Positions 1-7,660 of a stretch of 29,563 bases of DNA are shown here, in pieces. The position numbers and the translations under genes are program-made. Origin of the DNA: a virus. Where the stretch lies: IMG/VR virus record IMGVR_UViG_3300017741_002240, positions 1 to 29,563 of that record; one strand, written 5' to 3'. The notes below the pieces were generated by a model. The model was not told the DNA's origin. It saw nothing but the letters and a program-made list of their open reading frames with translations, and did no database searches. Positions within the stretch are counted from its first letter, which is position 1. Each line of letters begins with the position of its first letter.

Positions 1-1
1 A

Positions 2-298
2 GTTGAAGTAAAGGTCATGAAAGAAATGTTTGAAGCATCAGTAGATGGTGAAGCGTATGACATGGATCGTTTTGGTCAATATTTCCGTCCAGCGGGAATG
101 GCGGCAAGAACAGGTGATCCACAAAATAGAGCGGGTACTCCTGCTCCAGCAACACCACCAGCGGCACCAGCGGCACAAGCAACTCCAGCACCAGAAGCGG
201 CACCTGCTCCAGTAGCAGAAACTGCTCCGGCAACTGAAGCGGCACCGTCAGGTAAGGCTGAAGACATTTTGTCAATGATTAGAGCACGTCAATCATAA
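2..298 (+). CDS. C-terminal part of an Ala/Pro-tailed phage protein, possibly gp32 ssDNA-binding protein
   Basis: The frame is open from the first bases, so the 5' end lies outside the window; 98 residues are visible. It has three parts: a charged segment with KEMFEASVDG and a following FGQYF; a flexible linker of about 55 residues made almost only of Ala, Pro, Thr and Glu; and a short terminal segment, AEDILSMIRARQS. A folded body, a flexible linker and a conserved tip is the plan of many single-stranded DNA-binding proteins, and the start loosely resembles the KELFEQM region of T4 gp32. Lying directly before uvsX also fits. Against this, the tip is basic, not acidic as in T4 gp32, so the name is a guess; a scaffold or other core protein is possible. 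The linker encodes every Ala-Ala pair as GCG-GCA. Confidence 0.45.
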   Translation, partial: VEVKVMKEMFEASVDGEAYDMDRFGQYFRPAGMAARTGDPQNRAGTPAPATPPAAPAAQATPAPEAAPAPVAETAPATEAAPSGKAEDILSMIRARQS

Positions 299-312
299 AA
301 TAAACAAGATTC

Positions 313-340
313 GTAGGGGAGAAATCCCCTACTAGCTTTT
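313..340 (+). terminator. Rho-independent terminator before uvsX
   Basis: An 8-bp perfect stem (GTAGGGGA, 313-320, with TCCCCTAC, 325-332) closes a GAAA tetraloop and is followed by TAGCTTTT (333-340). It lies 15 nt after the stop of the upstream gene. GNRA loops give very stable hairpins, so this is the strongest terminator seen in the window. It should end or attenuate the upstream transcript and set uvsX expression apart. The only AGCT in the window (334-337) lies here, outside coding sequence. Confidence 0.8.
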
Positions 341-354
341 AACAAGGAGAAACT

Positions 355-1449
355 ATGGCTAAATCATTTGATGTTAGTAAGTTCCGTAAGGACCTAACAA
401 AAAGTATAACAGGTATGAGTAGTGGCTTTAACGATCCTACAGATTGGATCTCAACAGGCTCATATGCACTAAACTATCTTATTAGTGGCGACTTCCACAA
501 AGGTGTTCCATTAGGTAAGGTAACAGTGTTTGCAGGAGAATCAGGCGCAGGTAAAAGTTATTTCTGTGCAGGTAACATTGTAAAACACGCACAGGATCAA
601 GGCATCTTTGTAGTATTAATTGACTCAGAGAACGCACTTGACGAAAAATGGCTACAAGCATTAGATGTAGACACATCAGAAGAAAAACTTCTAAAACTTA
701 ACATGAGTATGATTGATGATGTTGCTAAAACAGTATCAACATTTGTAGCAGACTATAGAGCAATGCCAGAGGAAGATCGTCCTAAAGTATTATTTGTAGT
801 TGACTCATTAGGTATGTTACTAACACCTACTGATATTGATCAGTTTAACAAGGGTGATATGAAAGGTGATATGGGTCGTAAGCCAAAGCAATTGACTGCA
901 CTTGTTCGTAACACAGTTAATATGATTGGTTCGCTTAATGTAGGACTAGTATGTACTAACCACACTTATGCATCACAGGATATGTTTGATCCAGATGACA
1001 AGATCAGTGGTGGACAAGGTTTTATCTATGCATCAAGTATTGTTGTTGCAATGAAAAAGATGAAACTAAAAGAAGACGAGGCTGGCAATAAAATTTCAGA
1101 AGTACGTGGTATACGTGCAGGCTGTAAAGTTATGAAAACTCGTTATGCAAAACCTTTTGAAGGCGTACAAGTTAAGATTCCATACGAAACAGGTATGAAT
1201 CCTTATAGTGGTCTTGTTGAATTATTTGAGAAAAAAGGCTTGTTAGAAAAACAAGGTAACAGACTCAAGTACATTGATCTAAATGGAGAAGAACACCTTG
1301 ACTATCGTAAAGCATGGATAGGTGAAAAACTTGATTTGATTATGTCGGAATATGCAGAAAAAACAGCACCTGTGGTAAATACCGAAGAAGATGATATAGA
1401 AGAATCATTGTCTGACAATCAAATTGAGGAATTATCTACACATGAATGA
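355..1449 (+). CDS. uvsX: UvsX, RecA-like recombinase
   Basis: This 364-residue RecA/UvsX-family strand-exchange protein forms filaments on single-stranded DNA, with ATP hydrolysis, for recombination-dependent replication and repair. The Walker A loop GESGAGKS is at residues 61-68 and Walker B (KVLFVVDSLG) at about 144-153. A conserved segment with NHTYASQDMFDP and SGGQG follows near residues 203-222, and the C-terminus is acidic (EEDDIEES), as is usual in the family. T4 UvsX is of similar size (about 390). A strong ribosome site (AAGGAGA, 344-350) sits 4 nt before the ATG. The next genes are a small acidic protein and UvsY, the mediator of UvsX, so this is the recombination block. Confidence 0.95.
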   Translation: MAKSFDVSKFRKDLTKSITGMSSGFNDPTDWISTGSYALNYLISGDFHKGVPLGKVTVFAGESGAGKSYFCAGNIVKHAQDQGIFVVLIDSENALDEKWLQALDVDTSEEKLLKLNMSMIDDVAKTVSTFVADYRAMPEEDRPKVLFVVDSLGMLLTPTDIDQFNKGDMKGDMGRKPKQLTALVRNTVNMIGSLNVGLVCTNHTYASQDMFDPDDKISGGQGFIYASSIVVAMKKMKLKEDEAGNKISEVRGIRAGCKVMKTRYAKPFEGVQVKIPYETGMNPYSGLVELFEKKGLLEKQGNRLKYIDLNGEEHLDYRKAWIGEKLDLIMSEYAEKTAPVVNTEEDDIEESLSDNQIEELSTHE

Positions 1450-1678
1450 AGATCAAATACAAGAAACTTGGACACTATTTAAAGAATATTTAGATAAAAA
1501 ACACATTGAAACTGCGGCAGAACGCTACGTCGATCTATTAGCAGATATGGGAACCGATGATCATACCTTTAAGGAATCTATGGGATCCTGTGATATTCTC
1601 GATGGTGCAATAAAATATTACTTAGATGACGAAGAGGAAGTATTTGATGATGAAGATGGATTTGATTGGGAAGAATAA
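1442..1678 (+). CDS. Small acidic protein between uvsX and uvsY, unknown function
   Basis: 78 residues beginning MNEDQIQETWTLFKEYLDKKHIE. The first two thirds look helical, with the phrase AAERYVDLLADMGTDD; the last 20 residues are extremely acidic (DDEEEVFDDEDGFDWEE). The ATG at 1442 is preferred over an in-frame TTG at 1424 because GAGGA (1425-1429) precedes the ATG. It overlaps the end of uvsX by 8 nt, and its TAA shares a base with the uvsY start, so the three genes are translationally coupled. I recall similar small proteins in marine T4-like phages but know no function. The acidic tail could mimic DNA or contact UvsX/UvsY; that is inference. Confidence 0.75.
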   Translation: MNEDQIQETWTLFKEYLDKKHIETAAERYVDLLADMGTDDHTFKESMGSCDILDGAIKYYLDDEEEVFDDEDGFDWEE

Positions 1679-2130
1679 TGTGGTATAGTGAAGTATCTAG
1701 AAACATAAGTAGAATACCAGATGCAGTTGCATACTTCGAAACAGAGTTAGAAGAAGCAAAGCGTGAAGTTAAACTTACTGGTAATGTTGAACGTGCTTCT
1801 AGTGCTATGCCCGGCTTAGTTGAACATCGATTCAACCAACTTCAAGAAATTGAAGCCATCTTAAATTACTTGAATATCGAACTACGTAGGTTGCGTAGTT
1901 CGTATTTCAAAAAATATCTTGAAAACTATCAACGTGCATTAAGTAGTAGAGACGTTGAAAAGTATGTTGACGGCGAAGCAGATGTTGTTGACTACGAAAA
2001 AATTATAAACGAATTCGCCCTCATGCGTAACAAATGGTTAGGAGTCTTAAAAGGCCTGGACCAGAAGCAATGGCAGATAACTAATATTGTTAAGTTAAGA
2101 GTTGCTGGCATGGAGGACGCATCCGTTTAA
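1678..2130 (+). CDS. uvsY: UvsY-like recombination mediator
   Basis: 150 residues, mostly predicted helix, of a size close to T4 UvsY (137). The middle holds the pattern typical of the family: an aromatic/basic stretch (RRLRSSYFKKYLENYQRALSSRDVEKYV) and then DYEKIINEFALMRNKWLGVLKGLDQKQWQITNIVKLRVAGMED. In T4, UvsY loads UvsX onto gp32-coated DNA. The ATG at 1678 overlaps the stop of the preceding gene (TAATG); an in-frame TTG at 1666 is less likely. The name rests on family pattern and position two genes after uvsX rather than high identity, which is normal for this fast-evolving protein. Confidence 0.8.
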   Translation: MWYSEVSRNISRIPDAVAYFETELEEAKREVKLTGNVERASSAMPGLVEHRFNQLQEIEAILNYLNIELRRLRSSYFKKYLENYQRALSSRDVEKYVDGEADVVDYEKIINEFALMRNKWLGVLKGLDQKQWQITNIVKLRVAGMEDASV

Positions 2131-2927
2131 TGTATACATTTGTTACTAGCCTAAACAAGGCATATTGGAATTCAACTTCCAAAATTAATATTAATAGTTG
2201 GGTAGAATGTTTACCAGAAGATGTAAACATTGTAATTTACAGTGAAGAAGATATCGACATTGGTATTTTTCCAGAGCCACGTGTAAGTCTTAAGCCACTA
2301 TACGACTCTAAACCATTATTAGAATTTATTGCAAAACATAAAGACGATCCTCATTATAATGGACAAATTGGACGCAAACTAGAAGGTAACAAAAAAGCAT
2401 TTAAGTGGCAAGGTATAAAGTTTGCTCATAAAACTTTTGCTATTTTTGAAGAAGCAAAATGTCACGATAACGGTAAACTATTTTGGTTAGACGCTGATGT
2501 TCTTATGCATAATATGATCGATCATGCATGGTTAGATAAGTTATTACCAGACGACAAAGCAATTAGTTACTTAGGCCGACCATCAGAATATGATGAATGC
2601 GGACTAATGGGCTACAATCTTAATACACAGTTTGCAAAAGACTTTCTTACAAAGTTTGAAAATGAATACTTAGGTGGACTAGAACATCTAAGAGAAACAC
2701 ATGATAGTTGGGTATTCTTTCAACTACGATTAGGATTTGAAGATCAAACTCCTTTCCATAATTTAAATCCAGCACCAAAAGATGGCAAAAGTCCTTTCAA
2801 CAACAGTGGCATTAATAGTCATATGGTACATACAAAAGGCAAAAGTAAAGAACGTTTACAACAGAAATTTCTAAAAAGATTTGCTTTAGCAAAAGCAAGA
2901 GAAGAACGAGCATTGCATGGAACTTGA
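2130..2927 (+). CDS. DxD-type glycosyltransferase-like protein
   Basis: 265 residues with a GT-A look: an N-terminal beta-alpha segment (MYTFVTSLNKAYWNS, DVNIVIYSEED), then FKWQGIKFAHKTFAIFEEA and the metal-binding DAD at residues 121-123 within KLFWLDADVLM. Later motifs (YLGRPSEYDECGLMGYNL, ETHDSWVFFQL) match a second protein of the island, at 9406-10251, so the two are paralogues. It most likely transfers a sugar from a nucleotide donor in the host cytoplasm; donor and acceptor are unknown. The start overlaps the uvsY stop (TAATG), so the glycan island is joined to the recombination operon. The last 11 nt overlap the next gene. Confidence 0.75.
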   Translation: MYTFVTSLNKAYWNSTSKININSWVECLPEDVNIVIYSEEDIDIGIFPEPRVSLKPLYDSKPLLEFIAKHKDDPHYNGQIGRKLEGNKKAFKWQGIKFAHKTFAIFEEAKCHDNGKLFWLDADVLMHNMIDHAWLDKLLPDDKAISYLGRPSEYDECGLMGYNLNTQFAKDFLTKFENEYLGGLEHLRETHDSWVFFQLRLGFEDQTPFHNLNPAPKDGKSPFNNSGINSHMVHTKGKSKERLQQKFLKRFALAKAREERALHGT

Positions 2928-3483
2928 ACCTCACCTAGGCGGACACCAAGGTAAAACACATACTGACGAAGGAACACTTCGCTGGGCAATAGATAAATTA
3001 AATGTAAAATCAATGTTAGATGTAGGCTGTGGTCCAGGCGGAATGGTTGAACTTGCAAACAGTTTAGGTGTAGATGCTTACGGAGTTGATGGCGATTATA
3101 CTATTGAACGTTATAATAACGATAAGTTTATTATACACGATTTTACAAATGGTCCTGCACCTGTCGGAGGAACATATGATTTAGCATGGAGCGTTGAGTT
3201 TGTTGAACATGTGTACGAAGAATATATTCCTAATTACATACAAGCAATGCAGAAGTGCAAATTTTTAATTATGACGTATGCTCCAGTTGGGCACGGCGGA
3301 CATCATCATGTAAATGAAAATACACAAGAGTATTGGATTCAAACAATGTCTGACTATGGGTTTATATATCTTAAAGACTCAAGCGAAGAAATGCGTAGAC
3401 ATTCGACTATGGGTACAAAAAAGAAACACAGATTTTTAGCACGTACAGGATTACTTTTTAAAAATGAACGTAGTAGCAATTAA
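2917..3483 (+). CDS. Class I SAM-dependent methyltransferase
   Basis: 188 residues. Motif I, LDVGCGPGG, spans residues 34-42 and is followed by an acidic end of strand beta2 (GVDGDY) and the motif IV region DLAWSVEFVEHV, the usual Rossmann methyltransferase order. A histidine-rich stretch, GHGGHHHVNENTQEYW, follows motif V and resembles the substrate lid of small-molecule or sugar methyltransferases. The start overlaps the preceding glycosyltransferase gene by 11 nt, and the 3' end overlaps the next by 20 nt. In a glycan island the likely substrate is a sugar or a sugar-nucleotide, though DNA or protein cannot be ruled out. It is unlike the second methyltransferase at 17328 except in motif I. 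Confidence 0.8.
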   Translation: MELEPHLGGHQGKTHTDEGTLRWAIDKLNVKSMLDVGCGPGGMVELANSLGVDAYGVDGDYTIERYNNDKFIIHDFTNGPAPVGGTYDLAWSVEFVEHVYEEYIPNYIQAMQKCKFLIMTYAPVGHGGHHHVNENTQEYWIQTMSDYGFIYLKDSSEEMRRHSTMGTKKKHRFLARTGLLFKNERSSN

Positions 3484-4372
3484 AGAATTATTGTGGAGTT
3501 GGCATCCTTTACCGACTACTTGGAATGTTGTTCCATATGCAGATAAAGACACTATCCAAAATGCAGATGTACTTGTACAAACTAATCAATCTGGAAGTAA
3601 GAAAGAACGTAAACTAGGGCACATATATAACTATGTTAGAGATAGCGGGAAGCCTTACATTGTAGCAGAAAGTGCAGTGTTTAGAAAAAACATGCCTGAT
3701 CCAGATCCAGGTAAGCCGGGCAAGTCGTATCATAGATTCAGTTGGACAAGTTATTTTAGAGACGAAGGTGACTATTGTAATGCAAATAGCCCTAGTGATA
3801 GATGGGAACAAATTAAAAAAGATCAAAACTTAATTGTTAAAGATTGGCGCAGTAGAGGCGATTATGTATTAGTAATGTTACAACGTCCAGGAGACAGTAG
3901 CCTTGTAAAACTAATAGCAAAGCATGGATCATATGAAAACTTTGTTACCTTTACATTAAATGAAATTAAAAAATATACTGATAGACCTATAAAGGTACGT
4001 ATGCATCCATCACGCATTGATAGACAAAGGGCAATACTACAAAACTTTGATGTACAGGTAAGTGATAACCTACAAGGTGCAGGATTACTTTCAGGAGGAG
4101 CAGGACTACAGGCAGACTTTGATAATGCTTGGTGTGTAGTAGGATTTAATTCAAACGGACTTACTGAAAGTATTATGGAAGGTATTCCAACATTTAGTAT
4201 GTGTCCTAGTTCAATGGCATGGGATTGTAGTAACAAAGATTTAGCAAACATTGAAAACCCAGAAATGTTTGAAAGACAACAATGGTTAAATAATTTAGCA
4301 TACTGTCAATGGCGTGAAGATGAATGCCTTGCAGGATTGCCGTGGGAACATTTAAGGAAAAAATATGCCTAA
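3464..4372 (+). CDS. GT-B / KpsC-KpsS-like glycosyltransferase, paralogue 1 of 4
   Basis: 302 residues. The middle has GDYVLVMLQRPGDSS, then KKYTDRPIKVRMHPSR; the C-terminal half has CVVGFNSNGLTESIMEGIPTFSMCPSS and ends NIENPEMFERQQWLNNLAYCQWREDE. This order (donor-domain strand, TDRPI..R.HP, N-S....E.I..G.P) recurs in three more genes (7624, 8463, 10241). It resembles the GT-B fold of capsule proteins such as KpsC/KpsS, some of which are Kdo transferases, by the RxHP and S....EAL..G.P motifs. The resemblance is by motif only. With kdsA and kdsB in the same window, Kdo is a plausible sugar. ATG 3464 lies inside the preceding methyltransferase gene. Confidence 0.65.
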   Translation: MNVVAIKELLWSWHPLPTTWNVVPYADKDTIQNADVLVQTNQSGSKKERKLGHIYNYVRDSGKPYIVAESAVFRKNMPDPDPGKPGKSYHRFSWTSYFRDEGDYCNANSPSDRWEQIKKDQNLIVKDWRSRGDYVLVMLQRPGDSSLVKLIAKHGSYENFVTFTLNEIKKYTDRPIKVRMHPSRIDRQRAILQNFDVQVSDNLQGAGLLSGGAGLQADFDNAWCVVGFNSNGLTESIMEGIPTFSMCPSSMAWDCSNKDLANIENPEMFERQQWLNNLAYCQWREDECLAGLPWEHLRKKYA

Positions 4373-5315
4373 AAATAAATTTGCAGATATGACAGTACAT
4401 CCTAATAGTGCTAAACTTAGTGCTGGCAACTTTAAAGTAGAAAAGAGTGCTTGGCACAAAGGAGATTTAAATTATTTTCCTGCCAAAAAAGAACAGTTTG
4501 CAGACTTAGATGCAATGGCAAAAGAATTTATATTTAAAGGATCAGGACCAAGTACACCAATGTTTGGTGATAGTGACAGTGTAGTTACAATGGGTAGTTG
4601 TTTTGCAGATAGGTTACGTACTTGGTTAAATGCAAATGGTAAAGGTACAAGTTATATTAATGTACCCGAAGGACTAAACAATAGTTTTGCTGTAAGACAA
4701 TACTTAGAATGGGCTCTTACAGGTGACAGAAGTACTGATGCATATTGGTATGATAACGATAAAACATTAGGTGCATTCCAATGGCAACCAGACCAAGAAC
4801 AGCAAAAACTATTACAACATTTCAAAGATGTTAGTGCAGTTGTTGTTACTTTTGGACTAGGCGAAGTATGGAAAGATGTAGAAACAAATAATGTATTTTG
4901 GAGAGGTGTACCTGCAAAAAGTTATGATCCTGCAAAACATAAATGTGTATCTAGTACAGTACAAGAAAATGTTGACAACATGAAACGTATTGTAGAACTA
5001 ATCAAAACGTATGCAGGTGCAGATAAAACTGTTATCTTTACATTAAGTCCAGTACCTCTTAATGCTACTTTTAGTGATAGACCAACTATGGTAAGTGACT
5101 GTGTTAGTAAAAGTATTTTACGTGTAAGTTTAGATCAATTCTTCAGTGAAAACAAACATAATAATATATACTATTGGCCAAGTTTTGAAATGGTACGTTG
5201 GGTAGGCGCACATACAGACATACCTACATTGTTTGAAGATAATACAACAAGACATGTCAATAATGATATTGTAAAAATTATTATTGAAAATTTTGTTGCT
5301 AAATTTTTTAAGTAA
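4365..5315 (+). CDS. GSCFA-family protein (SGNH-like esterase/acyltransferase fold)
   Basis: 316 residues. The family signature GSCFA is at residues 77-81 (VVTMGSCFADRL); further on are VVTFGLGEVW, FTLSPVPLNATF, a SKSILRVSLDQF segment and YWPSFEMVRW, all in the order of GSCFA proteins (Pfam GSCFA), which are found in polysaccharide loci. The serine of GSCFA would be the SGNH-type nucleophile, suggesting acetylation or deacetylation of a sugar; the family's biochemistry is poorly known. The start overlaps the previous gene by 8 nt. The 3' end runs 8 nt into the convergent minus-strand gene, so the two transcripts meet tail to tail with no spacer. Confidence 0.8.
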   Translation: MPKNKFADMTVHPNSAKLSAGNFKVEKSAWHKGDLNYFPAKKEQFADLDAMAKEFIFKGSGPSTPMFGDSDSVVTMGSCFADRLRTWLNANGKGTSYINVPEGLNNSFAVRQYLEWALTGDRSTDAYWYDNDKTLGAFQWQPDQEQQKLLQHFKDVSAVVVTFGLGEVWKDVETNNVFWRGVPAKSYDPAKHKCVSSTVQENVDNMKRIVELIKTYAGADKTVIFTLSPVPLNATFSDRPTMVSDCVSKSILRVSLDQFFSENKHNNIYYWPSFEMVRWVGAHTDIPTLFEDNTTRHVNNDIVKIIIENFVAKFFK

Positions 5316-5925
5316 ACAAACTATCTAAGTAACTTTGTTCTATTGCTTTATCTTCTTTGAAGTATAAATTTATAACATCATATAGTTTATTTGACTCTTT
5401 AAACTTAGTTGCAACGCTATGACTGCCGTGCGTAACTAACTTATTAATGTTGTTATCATTAGGAATTAGATCCATATGTTTTGTTTCAGAGCCCTTATGT
5501 CCAGTAATAAATGTGTAATCTGTCCATGGTACAAATTTTAGATGCTGATGTTTATATTTTTTAATATCTTTCCTATACCTATGCCAACGCTTCTCCCAAG
5601 GAACAATTATAGGATCAATACTGTACTGTGGAGCAAATCCTAGTACTTTGTCAACGTTATGTAATAAACTAAAAATTGTTGCATTGAATGCACCCATACT
5701 ATTACCAATAGTATAAACTTTATCAGTTTTTATATGCTTAATAATTTCTTTATGATCAATATTATTAAACCAACTTCTTGTTTCATCAAGAACCCATATA
5801 ACATTATAACCGTGATTTTTTAAATTATAAAATTCTAAGTTTGTGCCTTGTAGTGTATTTCCTATACCACTAAAACTAATAACAGTATGCTTACTACCTG
5901 TGTATAAACTTTTGATTTGTGCCAT
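5308..5925 (-). CDS. Alpha/beta-hydrolase-like protein on the minus strand
   Basis: 205 residues. The nucleophile elbow GNSMG is at residues 74-78 (Ser76), after the strand KVYTIG and followed by a helix (AFNATIFSLL). GFAPQYSIDP then matches the strand-6 region, and the C-terminal HGSHSVA (His169) is the probable catalytic histidine. No signal peptide is seen. The set resembles alpha/beta hydrolases of surface-polysaccharide loci (for example Asp2-like proteins); the substrate is unknown, with an acyl or glycan ester likely. It is one of only two minus-strand genes in the window. The ATG at 5925 is chosen because it begins MAQIKS and divides a 39-nt divergent gap with the next gene. Confidence 0.7.
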   Translation of the reverse strand: MAQIKSLYTGSKHTVISFSGIGNTLQGTNLEFYNLKNHGYNVIWVLDETRSWFNNIDHKEIIKHIKTDKVYTIGNSMGAFNATIFSLLHNVDKVLGFAPQYSIDPIIVPWEKRWHRYRKDIKKYKHQHLKFVPWTDYTFITGHKGSETKHMDLIPNDNNINKLVTHGSHSVATKFKESNKLYDVINLYFKEDKAIEQSYLDSLFT

Positions 5926-5951
5926 ATTATTATTTACCGATTAACTGCGTA

Positions 5952-5959
5952 CATAAATA
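5952..5959 (+). promoter_or_regulatory. Possible T4-type late promoter, CATAAATA
   Basis: CATAAATA matches the T4 late box TATAAATA in 7 of 8 positions. It lies 5 nt before the ATG at 5965, inside the only gap between divergent genes in this island. In T4 the transcript begins about 6 nt after the box, which would be the A of the ATG. A single mismatched octamer in AT-rich DNA is weak evidence; the matching geometry at 24917 is what makes it worth listing. Confidence 0.3.
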
Positions 5960-5964
5960 TCTAC

Positions 5965-6735
5965 ATGGACGTAGTATTAGTAACAGGTGGGTTTGACCCT
6001 TTACACTCAGGACATATTGAGTATTTCAAAGAAGCAAAGAAACTAGGTGATAAACTTATTGTTGGATTAAATAGTGACGAATGGCTTACACGCAAAAAAG
6101 GTAGACCTTTTATGCCATTTAAAGATAGGCTTGCAATCCTACAAGAATTAAAAATTGTAGATACGGTTATAAGTTTTGACGATAGTGATGATAGTGCATG
6201 TGGAGCAATTTACAAAACACTAGCAACACATGGTAATATTAAAGTTATATTTGCTAATGGTGGTGATAGAACAAATGCAAACATTCCAGAAATGAGTACA
6301 TACGGTAGTATGCCATATGTCGATTTTGTATTTGGTGTCGGCGGTGAAAACAAAATGAATTCAAGTAGTTGGATACTTGACGAATGGAAAACGCAAAAGA
6401 CAGAACGCCAATGGGGGTATTGGAGAGTTTTAGATCATAAACCTGAACAAGGATATAAAGTAAAAGAACTTGTAATTTATCCTGGAAAAAGTTTAAGCGA
6501 TCAAAAACATTTTAAACGTTCAGAGCAATGGATTATGCTAGAAGGTAAAGTACAAATGGATACAGAATGGAACAGTATATCTGACTCAAAACTACTAGTA
6601 CCTCATGGTATGCCATATGAAATAGATAAAGAAGTTTGGCATAAGCCTTCTAATCCAGGAACAGAAAATGCCCACATTCTCGAACTACAATGGGGTAGTG
6701 AATGTATTGAAGAAGATATAGAACGGAGAGATTAA
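5965..6735 (+). CDS. Cytidylyltransferase fused to a type II phosphomannose-isomerase-like cupin
   Basis: 256 residues, two domains. Residues 1 to about 140 are a nucleotidyltransferase of the TagD/RfaE2 (HldE C-terminal) type: VTGGFDPLHSGHIEYFKEAKKLGDKLIVGLNSDEW, with the HxGH motif (HSGH), then the PFKDRLAILQELKIVDTVI helix. Such enzymes join CTP or ATP to a sugar or alditol phosphate. From about residue 150 to the end is a cupin like the C-terminal half of ManC: QWGYWRVLDH, LSDQKHFKRSEQWIMLEGKVQM, HKPSNPGTENAHILELQWG and EEDIERRD. The start at ATG 5965 (MDVVLVTGG) places the first strand correctly; the frame is open further upstream without a good start. It probably supplies an activated sugar to the island. 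Confidence 0.8.
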   Translation: MDVVLVTGGFDPLHSGHIEYFKEAKKLGDKLIVGLNSDEWLTRKKGRPFMPFKDRLAILQELKIVDTVISFDDSDDSACGAIYKTLATHGNIKVIFANGGDRTNANIPEMSTYGSMPYVDFVFGVGGENKMNSSSWILDEWKTQKTERQWGYWRVLDHKPEQGYKVKELVIYPGKSLSDQKHFKRSEQWIMLEGKVQMDTEWNSISDSKLLVPHGMPYEIDKEVWHKPSNPGTENAHILELQWGSECIEEDIERRD

Positions 6736-6989
6736 TGAATTGGTTAATAATTGTAGTATTTGCAATGACTATGCAAGATATTGACGGAGGTAGAGATATG
6801 TATGTCTTTACTGAACCAACATATGCATCAAAAGAATTATGTGAAGCAGATATAATCGATCCAAAAGTTTATCCAGGACTAATACAAAAATTAGTTTTAG
6901 AGTATAAAACAGTAAAGAAGATTGAAGCAGTAGTTTGTGTAGAAGAAAATGAATTGAAACAAACACTAAGGGGAGGAACAAGCACATGA
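6735..6989 (+). CDS. Small protein with hydrophobic N-terminus, unknown
   Basis: 84 residues. It begins MNWLIIVVFAMTM, a short hydrophobic stretch that could be a membrane anchor or a weak signal sequence, though it lacks the usual basic start. The rest is mixed and soluble, with YASKELCEAD and EAVVCVEENE, giving two cysteines that could pair if exported. It joins its neighbours with a TAATG overlap upstream and an ATGA overlap downstream, so it is a real operon member. I do not recognise a family. Confidence 0.6.
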   Translation: MNWLIIVVFAMTMQDIDGGRDMYVFTEPTYASKELCEADIIDPKVYPGLIQKLVLEYKTVKKIEAVVCVEENELKQTLRGGTST

Positions 6990-7660
6990 AAGTATTTGTA
7001 GGCTATGACACAAGAGAAGATATTGCCTATCAAGTTTGCAAGCATAGTATCTTAACTAAACAACCAGATGCAGATGTACGACCATTAAAACAACAAGAAT
7101 TAAGAGAAGCAGGCTGGTATAATAGGCCTATTGATAAACTAGCCTCAACAGAATTTACATTCACCCGTTTCCTTATACCTGAACTTACTAACTTTAAAGG
7201 TTGGGCAGTGTTTATGGATTGTGATATGATACTCACAACAGATATCAAAGAATTGTTTGATCAAGCAGATGACAAGTATGCTGTAATGTGTGTACAACAT
7301 GATTACAAAGTTAAAGAAGAATTTAAAATGGATGGACAGAAGCAAACTATCTATCCACGCAAGAACTGGTCAAGTGTAATGTTGTTTAACTGCGGACATC
7401 CTAGCAATGCTAACCTTACACAAGACTTAGTAAACAGTCCAGAAATAAACGGTGCGTACTTACATCGCTTTAGTTGGTTGAAGGACGAAGAAGTCGGTGA
7501 ACTAGATCATACTTGGAATTATCTAGTTGGAGTTTATGACGATATCGAAAAACCAAAATTAATACATTATACAGAAGGAGGACCGTGGTTCGAAAATTAC
7601 AGGAACTGCGAGTTTCATGAATTATGGAAGAAAGAACTAAAATCAATGATGGAAGTGTAG
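6986..7660 (+). CDS. GT8-like glycosyltransferase
   Basis: 224 residues, short for family 8 but with its main features: the N-terminal KVFVGYDTREDIAYQVCKHSI strand-helix, the substrate loop ASTEFTFTRFLIPEL, the metal-binding DCD at residues 78-80 (WAVFMDCDMIL), the GVMLFN-type strand (WSSVMLFNCGH) and the C-terminal metal histidine in KLIHYTEGGPWFENY. GT8 enzymes are retaining transferases using UDP-glucose or UDP-galactose, common in LPS cores. The start follows GGGGAGG (about 6969-6975) with an ATGA overlap. The last 37 nt overlap the next gene. It is not a close relative of the DxD proteins at 2130 and 9406. Confidence 0.85.
   Translation: MKVFVGYDTREDIAYQVCKHSILTKQPDADVRPLKQQELREAGWYNRPIDKLASTEFTFTRFLIPELTNFKGWAVFMDCDMILTTDIKELFDQADDKYAVMCVQHDYKVKEEFKMDGQKQTIYPRKNWSSVMLFNCGHPSNANLTQDLVNSPEINGAYLHRFSWLKDEEVGELDHTWNYLVGVYDDIEKPKLIHYTEGGPWFENYRNCEFHELWKKELKSMMEV

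Noticed and set aside
3862-4251. Minus-strand frame of 129 codons opposite the first KpsC-like gene
   Set aside because: Antisense shadow; the + strand frame carries the shared family motifs and operon overlaps.
5926-5940. GGTAAATA on the minus strand before the hydrolase gene as a late promoter
   Set aside because: Only 6 of 8 positions match the late box in AT-rich DNA; too weak to list as a feature, though spacing to the ATG is similar.
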